From: Pseudomonas cavernicola
GTDB taxonomy: Bacteria; Pseudomonadota; Gammaproteobacteria; Pseudomonadales; Pseudomonadaceae
NCBI RefSeq assembly: GCF_003596405.1
Contig: NZ_QYUR01000002.1
Span: 574,501 to 638,500, forward strand
Direction: 5' to 3'
DNA length: 64,000 bases
Position numbers and translations under genes: made by a program. This document shows, in pieces, positions 5,462 through 13,119 of the stretch. How positions within the stretch are numbered: the stretch's first letter is position 1; each line of letters begins with the position of its first letter. The notes under the pieces were generated by a model that did not search any database, had not been told where the DNA came from, and saw only the letters and a program-made list of their open reading frames with translations.

Positions 5462-7948
5462 TCACTTCCCGTATATACGCCGGGCAGATGCCAATGCCTG
5501 CACGGTGTCCCGTTCGAAGGTTGATCGCATTTCTTCCAATGGGTTACCAAGCCAAATCGGACCAAGGCCCCGCTTAGTTGCCTCTTCTAACAATGGCCTA
5601 TACTGATCCGCCATTAATTCGTAAAAAATTTTCGCACGCTTGACCCGCAAAGTTAACCGCTCTACGACTTCGCGCTCGTCCCGAATTTCCTGAGTAAGCT
5701 CCCTCAGAGTGTCCCAAATATCCTTATCCGAGATGAACGTATCCATCAAAATATTTTCTACAAAGGTAAGATCTGCGATTAGAGCCCTAACGACATGCCC
5801 ACCCAATCTGCTTGCGAAATAACCGCTGGCCAAATCTGCTTTGCCATGCGATTTAGTATGAACAAACCGCAAATCGCACAAATCCGACAGCACTCTGAGT
5901 GTGTCATCTTCCGAAAATCCGATTGAACGTATGTTGTCCCTAATCTCTGGCCCATCCAAGTGACCGCCAGAGGCACTACTCTGGCGAACAAGAGCAGACA
6001 AGACGAACAATCGCAGCAGCCCACCGTTTGATTTACCTAACCTAGAGTCGAACGGATTACCAAGAACAGAAAATTCCTCACTATAGACAGATTGATTACC
6101 AAGAAGAATTGAGCGGAAAGCTTCCTGTTTTGGAAGTACATATGCCCCTTTGCTTCGGAAGCTTTGAAGTGCTTTGGCTGGATCAGTATAGCCGCGAGCG
6201 AGAAACTCTCGCGTCATCCGCAATGCCAAGCGGACATCATGATTTGCCAAAACATCAATCCGCTCACCAACCTCAGTCCCCAAGACCGAAGCCCTAACGA
6301 TATCAATAAAGACAGACAAATCTTCAACTTTGAAATTTGCACCATTGACCGAAGTAAAACTTCCAGTTTTCCCGGACAACAATTGCCCCGTTAGGAAGAA
6401 CCGACGCGACAGAACCGCAGGAATTTCTGGCGGCTCAATATGAAGCGGGTCGAAATCGAAGGCATCGAACGTTGCGGAGCCACGATGATTGACATAGGTA
6501 GACTCACGCATTGAAATTATCAGGTTGAGGTGCAACCGGCCCGCAATAGCCATGGCATCTGAAAAAATCTCAGACTGCACCCTGTCATCTTCGAATTGAT
6601 CAACGTTATCAATAACCAAAAAAATCGGCGCATTCTTAGCACCATAAGACATCAACTTGTCCACATATGGCCGTTTCTGATTATAATCAGAAACTATCAC
6701 TTCAGTGATCTTTTTATCAAATTCCTCTGGATTCCTTGCAACAAGAAACATCGGCCCCGCCTTCAACGCATCTATGTCACGTTTATAAGCTGCCCTAATA
6801 GCCCGATTGAAATCCATAAAGTACGGATCATCGTTCACATAAGAAAACAAATGCGAATATATAAACTCCAAAGGGCTTTCATTGCGAGAAAAGTTACGGA
6901 AGTCGATATCAATCCAATGCGGATAAGGGGAACTTGAGGACTTCACGAAATATTGAGCAGAAGCCACCCTCCTAGTATACTGTAGAAAAGTAGTCTTCCC
7001 CGTACCGACTGTTCCCAAAATCAAAATTGCCAACGGCCGATGAGATGCAGAGGCGGAATTAATCGAATCAACCAGCGTTGACGCTTCTTTCTTTCGCATC
7101 GGTTTTTTTGGCTGGACTGAGAAAAGCGGCTCTCGTCGCTGTAAGTGCATCTGTATGCGATTATCAAATTTCTGTCTATCCGCATTCTTTACATAGCACT
7201 TTTCAAGCAAAGAATCCTCTGCCTCCAGAAGGGAATCAGAAAAAGCACTGATCACTTCATTTTCTATAAGCGGGTAAATCGGGTTTGACCGCTTAATACT
7301 AGAACCTTTAAAAAACTTGTTTAACCTTCGCTCCTCAAATTGATCCGTATTTCTACCGATCAACTCAATAGCCAAATTACCTTCAACCACAGCCGAACGC
7401 GAAAGAAGATCAACAAAATGATCCAGTTCTTCACCTAAAATACGTTCCAAAGAGTCGAAGACAATCGCATACGAGTCGGAGAAAGATATCGCATCAGTCC
7501 TAACCGCTGGAAATATTATCCACTGACTTCCGTTGGTCACGACAGCAAAAGGAATTGACTTTTTCCGGCAGTAATCTCGCGCCTGAATAATCGCAGCTCC
7601 TGTATCACCCTCCATTATTTTCCCGGAGAGCTTAACCCGCTTCTGCGTAGGCACCACGCCGAAAGCTTTACCGACCCTCTTGGCTTCAATCAGCAATGAT
7701 ATGTCGGCAGTACGAATTATATAATCCGCATAAGTTGTCTGCCGATCTTCAGATACTCGCTCTTCGTAGGATATATCAGCATCATCCCAGCCAAGCAATC
7801 GCTCGACAATTTTGTCGATCAACTTCTTTCGAGTTTCAGCTTCATTAGAGTCATGCAGCACGAGCGCAGAATGCGCCGCCAGTAGTTCGCTCGCAACTTC
7901 CGCTATTTGGTCCAAAATTACCCCCCCCCCCCGAAACAGCACTTCCAT
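5462..7948 (-). CDS. PD-(D/E)XK nuclease fused to a STAND-like P-loop NTPase, candidate defence protein
   Basis: This is an 828-residue protein if read from ATG 7948. Residues about 30-170 look like the HsdR-type N-terminal nuclease fold: YADYIIRTADISLLIEAK gives D75 and E88-x-K90, with VTNGSQWIIF downstream. A P-loop follows (GTVGTGKTT, 312-320), with Walker B IFLVIDNVD (442-450) and a helical tail. It resembles STAND/KAP-like sensor ATPases with a DNA-cutting effector, suggesting abortive infection, but I cannot name the family. A 12-G tract lies within codons 6-10. No Shine-Dalgarno precedes the ATG, so TTG 7915, which has the G tract as its SD, is an alternative start. Confidence 0.65.
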   Translation of the reverse strand: MEVLFRGGGVILDQIAEVASELLAAHSALVLHDSNEAETRKKLIDKIVERLLGWDDADISYEERVSEDRQTTYADYIIRTADISLLIEAKRVGKAFGVVPTQKRVKLSGKIMEGDTGAAIIQARDYCRKKSIPFAVVTNGSQWIIFPAVRTDAISFSDSYAIVFDSLERILGEELDHFVDLLSRSAVVEGNLAIELIGRNTDQFEERRLNKFFKGSSIKRSNPIYPLIENEVISAFSDSLLEAEDSLLEKCYVKNADRQKFDNRIQMHLQRREPLFSVQPKKPMRKKEASTLVDSINSASASHRPLAILILGTVGTGKTTFLQYTRRVASAQYFVKSSSSPYPHWIDIDFRNFSRNESPLEFIYSHLFSYVNDDPYFMDFNRAIRAAYKRDIDALKAGPMFLVARNPEEFDKKITEVIVSDYNQKRPYVDKLMSYGAKNAPIFLVIDNVDQFEDDRVQSEIFSDAMAIAGRLHLNLIISMRESTYVNHRGSATFDAFDFDPLHIEPPEIPAVLSRRFFLTGQLLSGKTGSFTSVNGANFKVEDLSVFIDIVRASVLGTEVGERIDVLANHDVRLALRMTREFLARGYTDPAKALQSFRSKGAYVLPKQEAFRSILLGNQSVYSEEFSVLGNPFDSRLGKSNGGLLRLFVLSALVRQSSASGGHLDGPEIRDNIRSIGFSEDDTLRVLSDLCDLRFVHTKSHGKADLASGYFASRLGGHVVRALIADLTFVENILMDTFISDKDIWDTLRELTQEIRDEREVVERLTLRVKRAKIFYELMADQYRPLLEEATKRGLGPIWLGNPLEEMRSTFERDTVQALASARRIYGK
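7921..7932 (-). repeat. 12-base poly-G tract at the start of the nuclease-NTPase gene
   Basis: Twelve consecutive C on the + strand (G on the coding strand) lie 13 to 27 bases inside the coding region if ATG 7948 is the start, encoding Gly-Gly-Gly. If TTG 7915 is the start, the tract ends 5 nt before it and acts as the ribosome-binding site. Either way, slippage would change frame or translation efficiency. Homopolymers of this length are strikingly rare in pseudomonad coding DNA. It could also be a spot of sequencing length error. Confidence 0.75.
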
Positions 7949-8390
7949 TCTTAAATAGATGAAGGCGGCGCACCTCTAGGAGCAGAGCAACACACTTTTT
8001 GCGTCCTTACATCTAGCGATGCGCCAGACTAGTCCAAGCGAATGGGGACCGTAAAGCAAATAGGCAGTTTCATTGCGTGACCTTTCGTGTACGAGAGATC
8101 ACGCATACTCGACGACTACCCAGCCTTGGAGGACAACAAACGCACCATCGGCGCGCTGCAAGCCGCGCTGATTGCCGGGCGATAAGGGCAGCCAGTCGGC
8201 CATGCACTCAAGGTCGGCCGTGAAAGCCTTGAACGTATGCGCTGCCCCATCGGCGAATCCGGTGGCACAGTTAAGAGGTCAGTTAAGTGGTCGTAGTGAT
8301 TTAGGCAGAACAAATCACTACGACCCCTTTAGTCGCTCAATTCGAACATAAGGGCAACCCTGCACCTGCGATTTTCGCGGGCGCGAAAAT
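7949..8390. other. Gene-free stretch with a possible antitoxin remnant and repeats
   Basis: No intact gene is visible. On the + strand 8105-8185 reads ILDDYPALEDNKRTIGALQ then AALIAGR and a stop. It is faintly reminiscent of the C-terminal part of ParD/CopG antitoxins, but too short to assign. A 12-bp tandem repeat (8269-8280 and 8281-8292, one mismatch) leads into a strong hairpin at 8289-8325. The upstream part (7949-8100) should hold the promoter of the nuclease-NTPase gene. Confidence 0.4.
8289..8325. repeat. Perfect 14-bp stem-loop
   Basis: GGTCGTAGTGATTT at 8289-8302 pairs perfectly with 8312-8325 around a 9-nt loop. It lies between the membrane-protein gene's 3' end (8391, minus strand) and the nuclease-NTPase leader. 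It could terminate transcripts entering on the minus strand or be an end of a lost mobile element; no clear T-run is present. Confidence 0.5.
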
Positions 8391-9377
8391 TTATGAGCCC
8401 GGTCGCGGGCCAATATAGATCCCCGACAATCTCGCACGATCAAAACTGAATACATGTGCGTGTGGGCTCTCGCTACAGCGCCCAACCAGAGGCAATTTAT
8501 GCTCTGGCTTACCTGGCATTAGCGAGACACGACCACTACAGAGCGGACAATCTCCGGTAAAGCGAACAAAACGCGTCCAAGGGCTTTTCTCGCTATCGCG
8601 GTACATTTCCAGCTCTGCAGAGTCTTCCAAGATCGATAGAAGCAAGCTCGGTACCTTGATTACACGATCATCCACCAGCTGCCACCAAGGCAAATAAGCA
8701 CTGCGCCACACAACCCAAGCGCATCCACACATGAAGAAAGCGGTCGCCAGTTGCCTAAATGTAAGCGCCTGATCGACTAATGCCACACTCCATAACCCGC
8801 CGACAAGCCAGGTCGCCAGCATTACCATTCCGATCAGGACGACCAAGAGCAAAGACAGTCCTCGCCAGCTTCTGTTCTTCAGCTCTCCATTCTTGAACAA
8901 CAGTCGCAGCCACCAGGCGGGCTTAACCGCTCCGACGTCTGAACGCGTGTAGACAATCTGCGCACTCGAACCGATGACACCCTCCTGCTTTGATGTGTCC
9001 CGTTCAACCGGCCTTGTCTTCAACCAAAACAGGCGCTGAATTCCTGAACCGCCGTCACTGTCGTTCGTGCCAATTGCCGGTATCTCTTGCAGTCCCGCCC
9101 GCTCAAGCCGAGCAAGAATTGCTCCCTTACGGGCATCCAAGAACGTCTCCAACATGCTCTGCGTCAGCCAGCGAGAAGGGTTCACCCTGGCAGCATTTTC
9201 CTTGCTCTCACACAAGCGCAGTATTGTTGGCCGGTCAAATGTCTGGGGCTCAGCGTTGCCCTGCTCAAGCGCCTTAATACTGGCGTCCAACAACACCCTC
9301 AAAACCATGTAGGCCTTTAACCCATGAGCTGGGACTTGCGTTAGCTCCTCATCCAGGCACCGCATCACATCCAACAT
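8391..9377 (-). CDS. Unknown membrane protein with C-terminal zinc-ribbon-like motif
   Basis: The 328-residue protein starts behind AGGGAG. It has a soluble N-terminal region of about 165 residues rich in helices, two membrane segments (about 170-195, LSLLLVVLIGMVMLATWLV, and about 212-232, TAFFMCGCAWVVW), then a soluble tail. The tail contains C-P-L-C-S-G near residue 277 and a later C-x-x-x-x-H-x-H, a possible zinc site. I do not recognise the family. It is divergent from the CoiA-like gene and sits among defence-type cargo, so a membrane effector or sensor role is possible but unproven. Confidence 0.6.
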   Translation of the reverse strand: MLDVMRCLDEELTQVPAHGLKAYMVLRVLLDASIKALEQGNAEPQTFDRPTILRLCESKENAARVNPSRWLTQSMLETFLDARKGAILARLERAGLQEIPAIGTNDSDGGSGIQRLFWLKTRPVERDTSKQEGVIGSSAQIVYTRSDVGAVKPAWWLRLLFKNGELKNRSWRGLSLLLVVLIGMVMLATWLVGGLWSVALVDQALTFRQLATAFFMCGCAWVVWRSAYLPWWQLVDDRVIKVPSLLLSILEDSAELEMYRDSEKSPWTRFVRFTGDCPLCSGRVSLMPGKPEHKLPLVGRCSESPHAHVFSFDRARLSGIYIGPRPGS

Positions 9378-9483
9378 CTATTTCTCCCTGAAAGCACCGG
9401 TCTAGAGGCATTACAACATCAACAAGAACACTACATGAACCCCTTCTTGTGGGGATGGGGGGAAGTTTCACAGCGCACAAATC

Positions 9484-10401
9484 ATGACTCTTGGAGCCGT
9501 CTTAACACCAGAGGCTTTGCCCATAAGCATGTTCGTTGCACTCGATCCAAACGGCCAACTGATCACCATTGAGAACGCCCTGCGCGGGCTTGCCTGCAAT
9601 TGCACCTGTGCTTGCTGCGGCGAGCCCGTCCTCGCCCGCAAAGGCCTGATCCGTGAACATCACTTCTCCCACCACTCGAACAAGGAAAGCTGCTTCATCC
9701 ATCGAGAAAGCCTGCTGCACCTGTACGCCAAAGAAGTCATCCGTAACCAACTCGGCCTGCAGCTTCCCCCGATGCCTGGCAATTGGCCGGCGAGCGAAGA
9801 CAAAACCAGCTGGTGGGACTTCGAAAAGGTGGATGAAGAAGTCCCACAACAAGGATTCCAACCTGACCTGGTCGCCCACCTGAGAGATGGCAGCCAGCTA
9901 TTCATCGAGGTCGCGGTCACCTCATTCATTGGCGAAGAAAAGCTGGAGCGGATTAAAAACGCCGGCATCAATACCGTCGAAATTGACCTCAGCGAACTGC
10001 TGTTCAGCAAGCAGTCCATTCCATCTGAAGAGGTGAAAGCCCATATCCTGGAGCAGACGCACAACAAATCATGGGTCTACCCCGAGCAGCCTCTAATGGC
10101 AGCTCAGCCAGCAACAGCTTGGCTATCCATTACTCCTAAGCCCCCTGTAACCGAGCCCGTGACCAAATGCATCGAGCATCGCTTTACGGTCATGGGCATG
10201 TGGGTATCTGCACGGATACTGCCAACGGGTTCAGCGGCCGTGCGTTCCTGGTCGTTCAATCCACAGATCGCAGAGCTGCTTAAATCCTGGCGAAACGAAC
10301 TAGGCGGCGAGTACAACCCCAAGTACAGGAACTGGATTTTCTTCCCTCAATCTCGCGAAGAAGTATTGAGCCGCCTGCAGCAACTGGATAAGCAACCCTG
10401 A
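9484..10401 (+). CDS. CoiA-like nuclease with HARP-like C-terminal domain
   Basis: The 305-residue protein starts with a cysteine-rich segment (CNCTCACCGEPV, about 38-49) and paired histidines (REHHFSHHS, about 58-66) as in CoiA-like proteins. A PD-(D/E)XK-like nuclease core follows: FQPDLVAHLRDGSQLFIEVA, about 126-145, D then E-V-A. The C-terminal 80 residues contain WSFNPQIAELLKSW and GEYNPKYRNWIFFP. These resemble the HARP motif of SMARCAL1-type annealing helicases, a DNA-structure-binding fold. This combination suggests a structure-guided DNA nuclease. The start is uncertain: Met16 (9529) is an alternative, and neither has a convincing Shine-Dalgarno. Confidence 0.55.
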   Translation: MTLGAVLTPEALPISMFVALDPNGQLITIENALRGLACNCTCACCGEPVLARKGLIREHHFSHHSNKESCFIHRESLLHLYAKEVIRNQLGLQLPPMPGNWPASEDKTSWWDFEKVDEEVPQQGFQPDLVAHLRDGSQLFIEVAVTSFIGEEKLERIKNAGINTVEIDLSELLFSKQSIPSEEVKAHILEQTHNKSWVYPEQPLMAAQPATAWLSITPKPPVTEPVTKCIEHRFTVMGMWVSARILPTGSAAVRSWSFNPQIAELLKSWRNELGGEYNPKYRNWIFFPQSREEVLSRLQQLDKQP

Positions 10402-10450
10402 CCAGCCGCGATGCCTCTGGCCACAAACAACCTGACCTCAGGATTAGACA

Positions 10451-10515
10451 GTGAGCCGATTAGCCGGCACAATCAGCTCAAGCGATGAGCCGAATAAGCT
10501 CTCTAATCGGCTCAC
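10451..10515. promoter_or_regulatory. Operator repeats in the fic promoter
   Basis: Three copies of a TGAGCCGAWTA motif occur. GTGAGCCGATTAG is at 10451-10463, TGAGCCGAATA at 10486-10496, and the perfect inverse CTAATCGGCTCAC at 10503-10515. The last copy ends 15 bp before the fic ATG and so overlaps the ribosome-binding region. The same motif flanks the decayed Fic copy at 3495-3532. The likely binder is the Fic protein's own C-terminal winged helix (autoregulation, inferred). Confidence 0.6.
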
Positions 10516-10530
10516 AGATGAGCAGGCCCC

Positions 10531-11682
10531 ATGAATGACCCCTTCTGGATCTGGCAGCAGCCCAACTGGCCGCACTTCAGCTGGCAAGCCGAACTGCTTG
10601 CCCCGTTGCTACGCGCCTGCACCCAGGCTCAGGGGCGCTTGCTCGGCATGCTCGGTGCTGTCGGTGGTGATACTGAAGCACAGAGCAGCCTGGATGCCCT
10701 GCTGCAGAACATCGTCACCTCATCAGCCATCGAAGGTGAGCAGCTGAATGTCGGTTCGGTGCGCTCCTCCCTGGCGCGGCGCTTGGGGCTTAGCGAGGAG
10801 TGCCGCACCACGGCACGTTCCGAAGGCCTGGCGGAATTGCTGCTCGATGCCACCAGTGCACACCAGCAACCGCTTACCCTAAAGCGGCTGTACGGTTGGC
10901 ACTGCTGGCTGTTCCCCAGCGACGACAACCTGCTAGCCCGCCCACTGCGCATTGGCACGCTACGCGGCGAAGAGCCCATGCAAGTCGTTTCCGGCCGCCT
11001 GGACCAACCCACCGTACACTTTGAAGCCCCGCCACGCGCCGGGCTGAAGCAGCAACTGGACGACTTCCTCGCCTGGTTCGAGAGCAGCCGCAGAGGTACC
11101 AGTATCGATCCATTGTTGCGCGCCGGCATTGCCCATTTCTGGTTCGTCACCCTGCACCCCTTCGATGACGGCAACGGTCGCCTCACTCGCGCTCTCACCG
11201 ACCTGGCCTTGGCCCAAGGCGAGCAGCAGGCCATCCGCTTTTACGCCATGTCGGCCAGCATCCTCGACGACCGCGCTGGCTATTACCGCATCCTTGAGGC
11301 CAGCCAGAAAGACACACTGGATATCACCGCCTGGCTGCAGTGGTTTCTCGGAACACTGCTCAAGAGCCTGGAACAAGCCATTGCCCGCATCGACCGAGTG
11401 CTAACCAAGGCTCGCTTCTGGCAGGCACACCGCAGCCATGCCCTATCAGCCGAACAAATCAAAGTGCTCAACCGCCTACTCGATGGCGGCGAAAGCGGCT
11501 TTGAGAACGGTATCAGCGCCGCCCAATACCAGGCCGTGGCCAAGGTTTCCAAAGCAACCGCGACCCGCCACCTAGGCGACCTCCTTGAAAAAGGCTGCCT
11601 CAACCGCCTATCTGGCGGTGGGCGCAGCACCCGCTATCAAGTTAATTACGCAGCAAGTGTGCAAGGCAGCGAGGCAACCTAA
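10531..11682 (+). CDS. Fic-family AMP-transferase, class II with winged-helix tail
   Basis: The 383-residue protein carries the intact catalytic loop HPFDDGNGRLTR (209-220), with His209 as the catalytic base. It also carries the N-terminal autoinhibitory motif S64-x-x-x-E68-G69 (SSAIEG), which defines class II Fic proteins. Residues 1-100 match the DUF4172/Fic_N region, and residues about 335-375 form a winged helix ending in GGGRSTRYQV. Such enzymes AMPylate hydroxyl side chains using ATP, and Glu68 would keep this one off until released. The target is unknown. The related decayed copy at 3589 suggests gene duplication or repeated acquisition. Confidence 0.88.
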   Translation: MNDPFWIWQQPNWPHFSWQAELLAPLLRACTQAQGRLLGMLGAVGGDTEAQSSLDALLQNIVTSSAIEGEQLNVGSVRSSLARRLGLSEECRTTARSEGLAELLLDATSAHQQPLTLKRLYGWHCWLFPSDDNLLARPLRIGTLRGEEPMQVVSGRLDQPTVHFEAPPRAGLKQQLDDFLAWFESSRRGTSIDPLLRAGIAHFWFVTLHPFDDGNGRLTRALTDLALAQGEQQAIRFYAMSASILDDRAGYYRILEASQKDTLDITAWLQWFLGTLLKSLEQAIARIDRVLTKARFWQAHRSHALSAEQIKVLNRLLDGGESGFENGISAAQYQAVAKVSKATATRHLGDLLEKGCLNRLSGGGRSTRYQVNYAASVQGSEAT

Positions 11683-11864
11683 ACAAGCAACGCAGAGCCA
11701 TCAGGCTACCGCTCCGCAGGCCAGGCAGTGCAAGAAATCATGGCCTGCCCCCATACGCGCATGACGCTCAAAGGGACAAGCTAGAGCGCCCTGCAATACT
11801 TTCGTCCACTTGCGCTTACTTTCGGTAATATCCGGAATATCTGAGGATTGCTGAAGGTTAAGAA

Positions 11865-12638
11865 ATGGACTTCACTCCCGTCATCGCGCAGGTCTGGGGC
11901 ACGCTTGGCTGGTTTATCCCGCTGATGCTGCTGATCGGCCTGCTCAAGTCGCCTTGGGCCAAGGGCCATATCGGCGAGCTCCTGGTGCGTCTGTTCGCCC
12001 ATTGGCAGCTGGATAAACAGACCTACCGCCGCCTGCATAACGTCACCCTGAGCGCACCCGACGGCACCACGCAGATCGACCACGTATTCCTCTCGCCCTA
12101 CGGCATCTTTGTGCTGGAAACGAAGAACATGAGCGGCTGGATTTTTGGCAGCGAGAAGCAGCAACAGTGGACGCAGAAGCTCTACAAACGCTCGTTCAAG
12201 TTCCAGAATCCTCTACGGCAGAACTACAAGCACCTCAAGGCGCTGGAAGCCACCCTTGGCGTAAGCCCGGAGCACCTGCACTCGGTGATCACCTTCGTCG
12301 GGGGCAGCACCTTCAAAACCAACGTGCCGGCCAACGTCACCCAGGGCATTGGCTTTATCCGCTACATCAAGTCATTCCAGCAGCCGGTATTCAGCGAGGC
12401 TGAAGTCGACGCCCTCATGCATACCCTGCAAACCGGCCGCCGCGCACCAACTCTCGCTACCCACCGTGAGCACGTGCAAAACCTCAAACGCCGTAGTGAC
12501 CCTACAGCCGAGCGGCAATGCTCGAAATGTGGCAGCGCCCTGCTGATCCGCACCGTGAAATCAGGCCCGAAAGCGGGTCAACAGTTCTGGGGCTGCAGCG
12601 CCTTTCCTAAATGCCGCACTATGCACCCTTTGGCTTGA
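11865..12638 (+). CDS. NERD-domain nuclease with topoisomerase-type zinc finger
   Basis: The 257-residue protein begins with one membrane-anchor segment (about 9-27). A NERD domain follows (about 35-150) with the nuclease-like residues D in TTQIDHVFLSPYGIFVLETK (Asp about 68; Glu and Lys about 84-86). The C-terminus carries a C4 zinc finger of the topoisomerase type: CSKCGSALLIR, then FWGCSAFPKC at about 222-250. NERD proteins are predicted DNA-processing nucleases common on plasmids and islands. It is probably attached to the inner membrane. The gene is monocistronic, about 180 bp after fic. Confidence 0.82.
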   Translation: MDFTPVIAQVWGTLGWFIPLMLLIGLLKSPWAKGHIGELLVRLFAHWQLDKQTYRRLHNVTLSAPDGTTQIDHVFLSPYGIFVLETKNMSGWIFGSEKQQQWTQKLYKRSFKFQNPLRQNYKHLKALEATLGVSPEHLHSVITFVGGSTFKTNVPANVTQGIGFIRYIKSFQQPVFSEAEVDALMHTLQTGRRAPTLATHREHVQNLKRRSDPTAERQCSKCGSALLIRTVKSGPKAGQQFWGCSAFPKCRTMHPLA

Positions 12639-12798
12639 TAGAGCTGCCGCACACACTCAACCAGTAACGAACTCACAATAAGGACAACCTATGACCATTT
12701 CAAATTCTAGGCTGTTGTGAGCCCCATATTGGCTGCAGCCGCAGACGGCAACGACAATAACCTCTTCGCATTACGACTACTTTCGGTGCCCCCTGATT

Positions 12799-13119
12799 AT
12801 GGACAAAGCAATAAAGAAATTAAGGCAGTTTCGTGACGAGCGCGACTGGAAAAAATTCCATAACCCTAAAGACCTCGCTTTAGCTTTGAGCATTGAATCA
12901 AGTGAGTTGCTTGAAGCCTTTTTATGGAAGTCACCTGAAGAAGCAGACATTGAAAAAATTAAGGAAGAGTTGGCGGATGTATTTTCCTATGCATTGCTGC
13001 TTGCAGAGTCCTATGAATTGGATGTGCAGCAGATTGTGCTCGACAAGATCGAAATAAACGAAAAGAAATACCCAGTGAGCAAAGCCAAAGGCTCCGCCAA
13101 GAAGTACACCGAATTATGA
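12799..13119 (+). CDS. MazG-like nucleotide pyrophosphohydrolase
   Basis: The 106-residue single-domain protein shows the MazG signature. ESSELLE (about 34-40) supplies the E-x-x-E/E metal ligands, followed about 20 residues later by EELADVFSYALLLAE with E-x-x-D. MazG-like enzymes hydrolyse nucleoside triphosphates or (in stress contexts) dNTPs or alarmones to monophosphates. It overlaps the next gene by ATGA, so the two products are translated together and probably act together. Codon usage is AT-rich relative to the chromosome. Substrate is unknown; nucleotide depletion or phage-nucleotide sensing would fit a defence role. Confidence 0.8.
   Translation: MDKAIKKLRQFRDERDWKKFHNPKDLALALSIESSELLEAFLWKSPEEADIEKIKEELADVFSYALLLAESYELDVQQIVLDKIEINEKKYPVSKAKGSAKKYTEL

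Noticed and set aside
8105..8185. ParD/CopG antitoxin gene
   Set aside because: Only about 26 residues are readable and the similarity is faint; kept only as a possible remnant.
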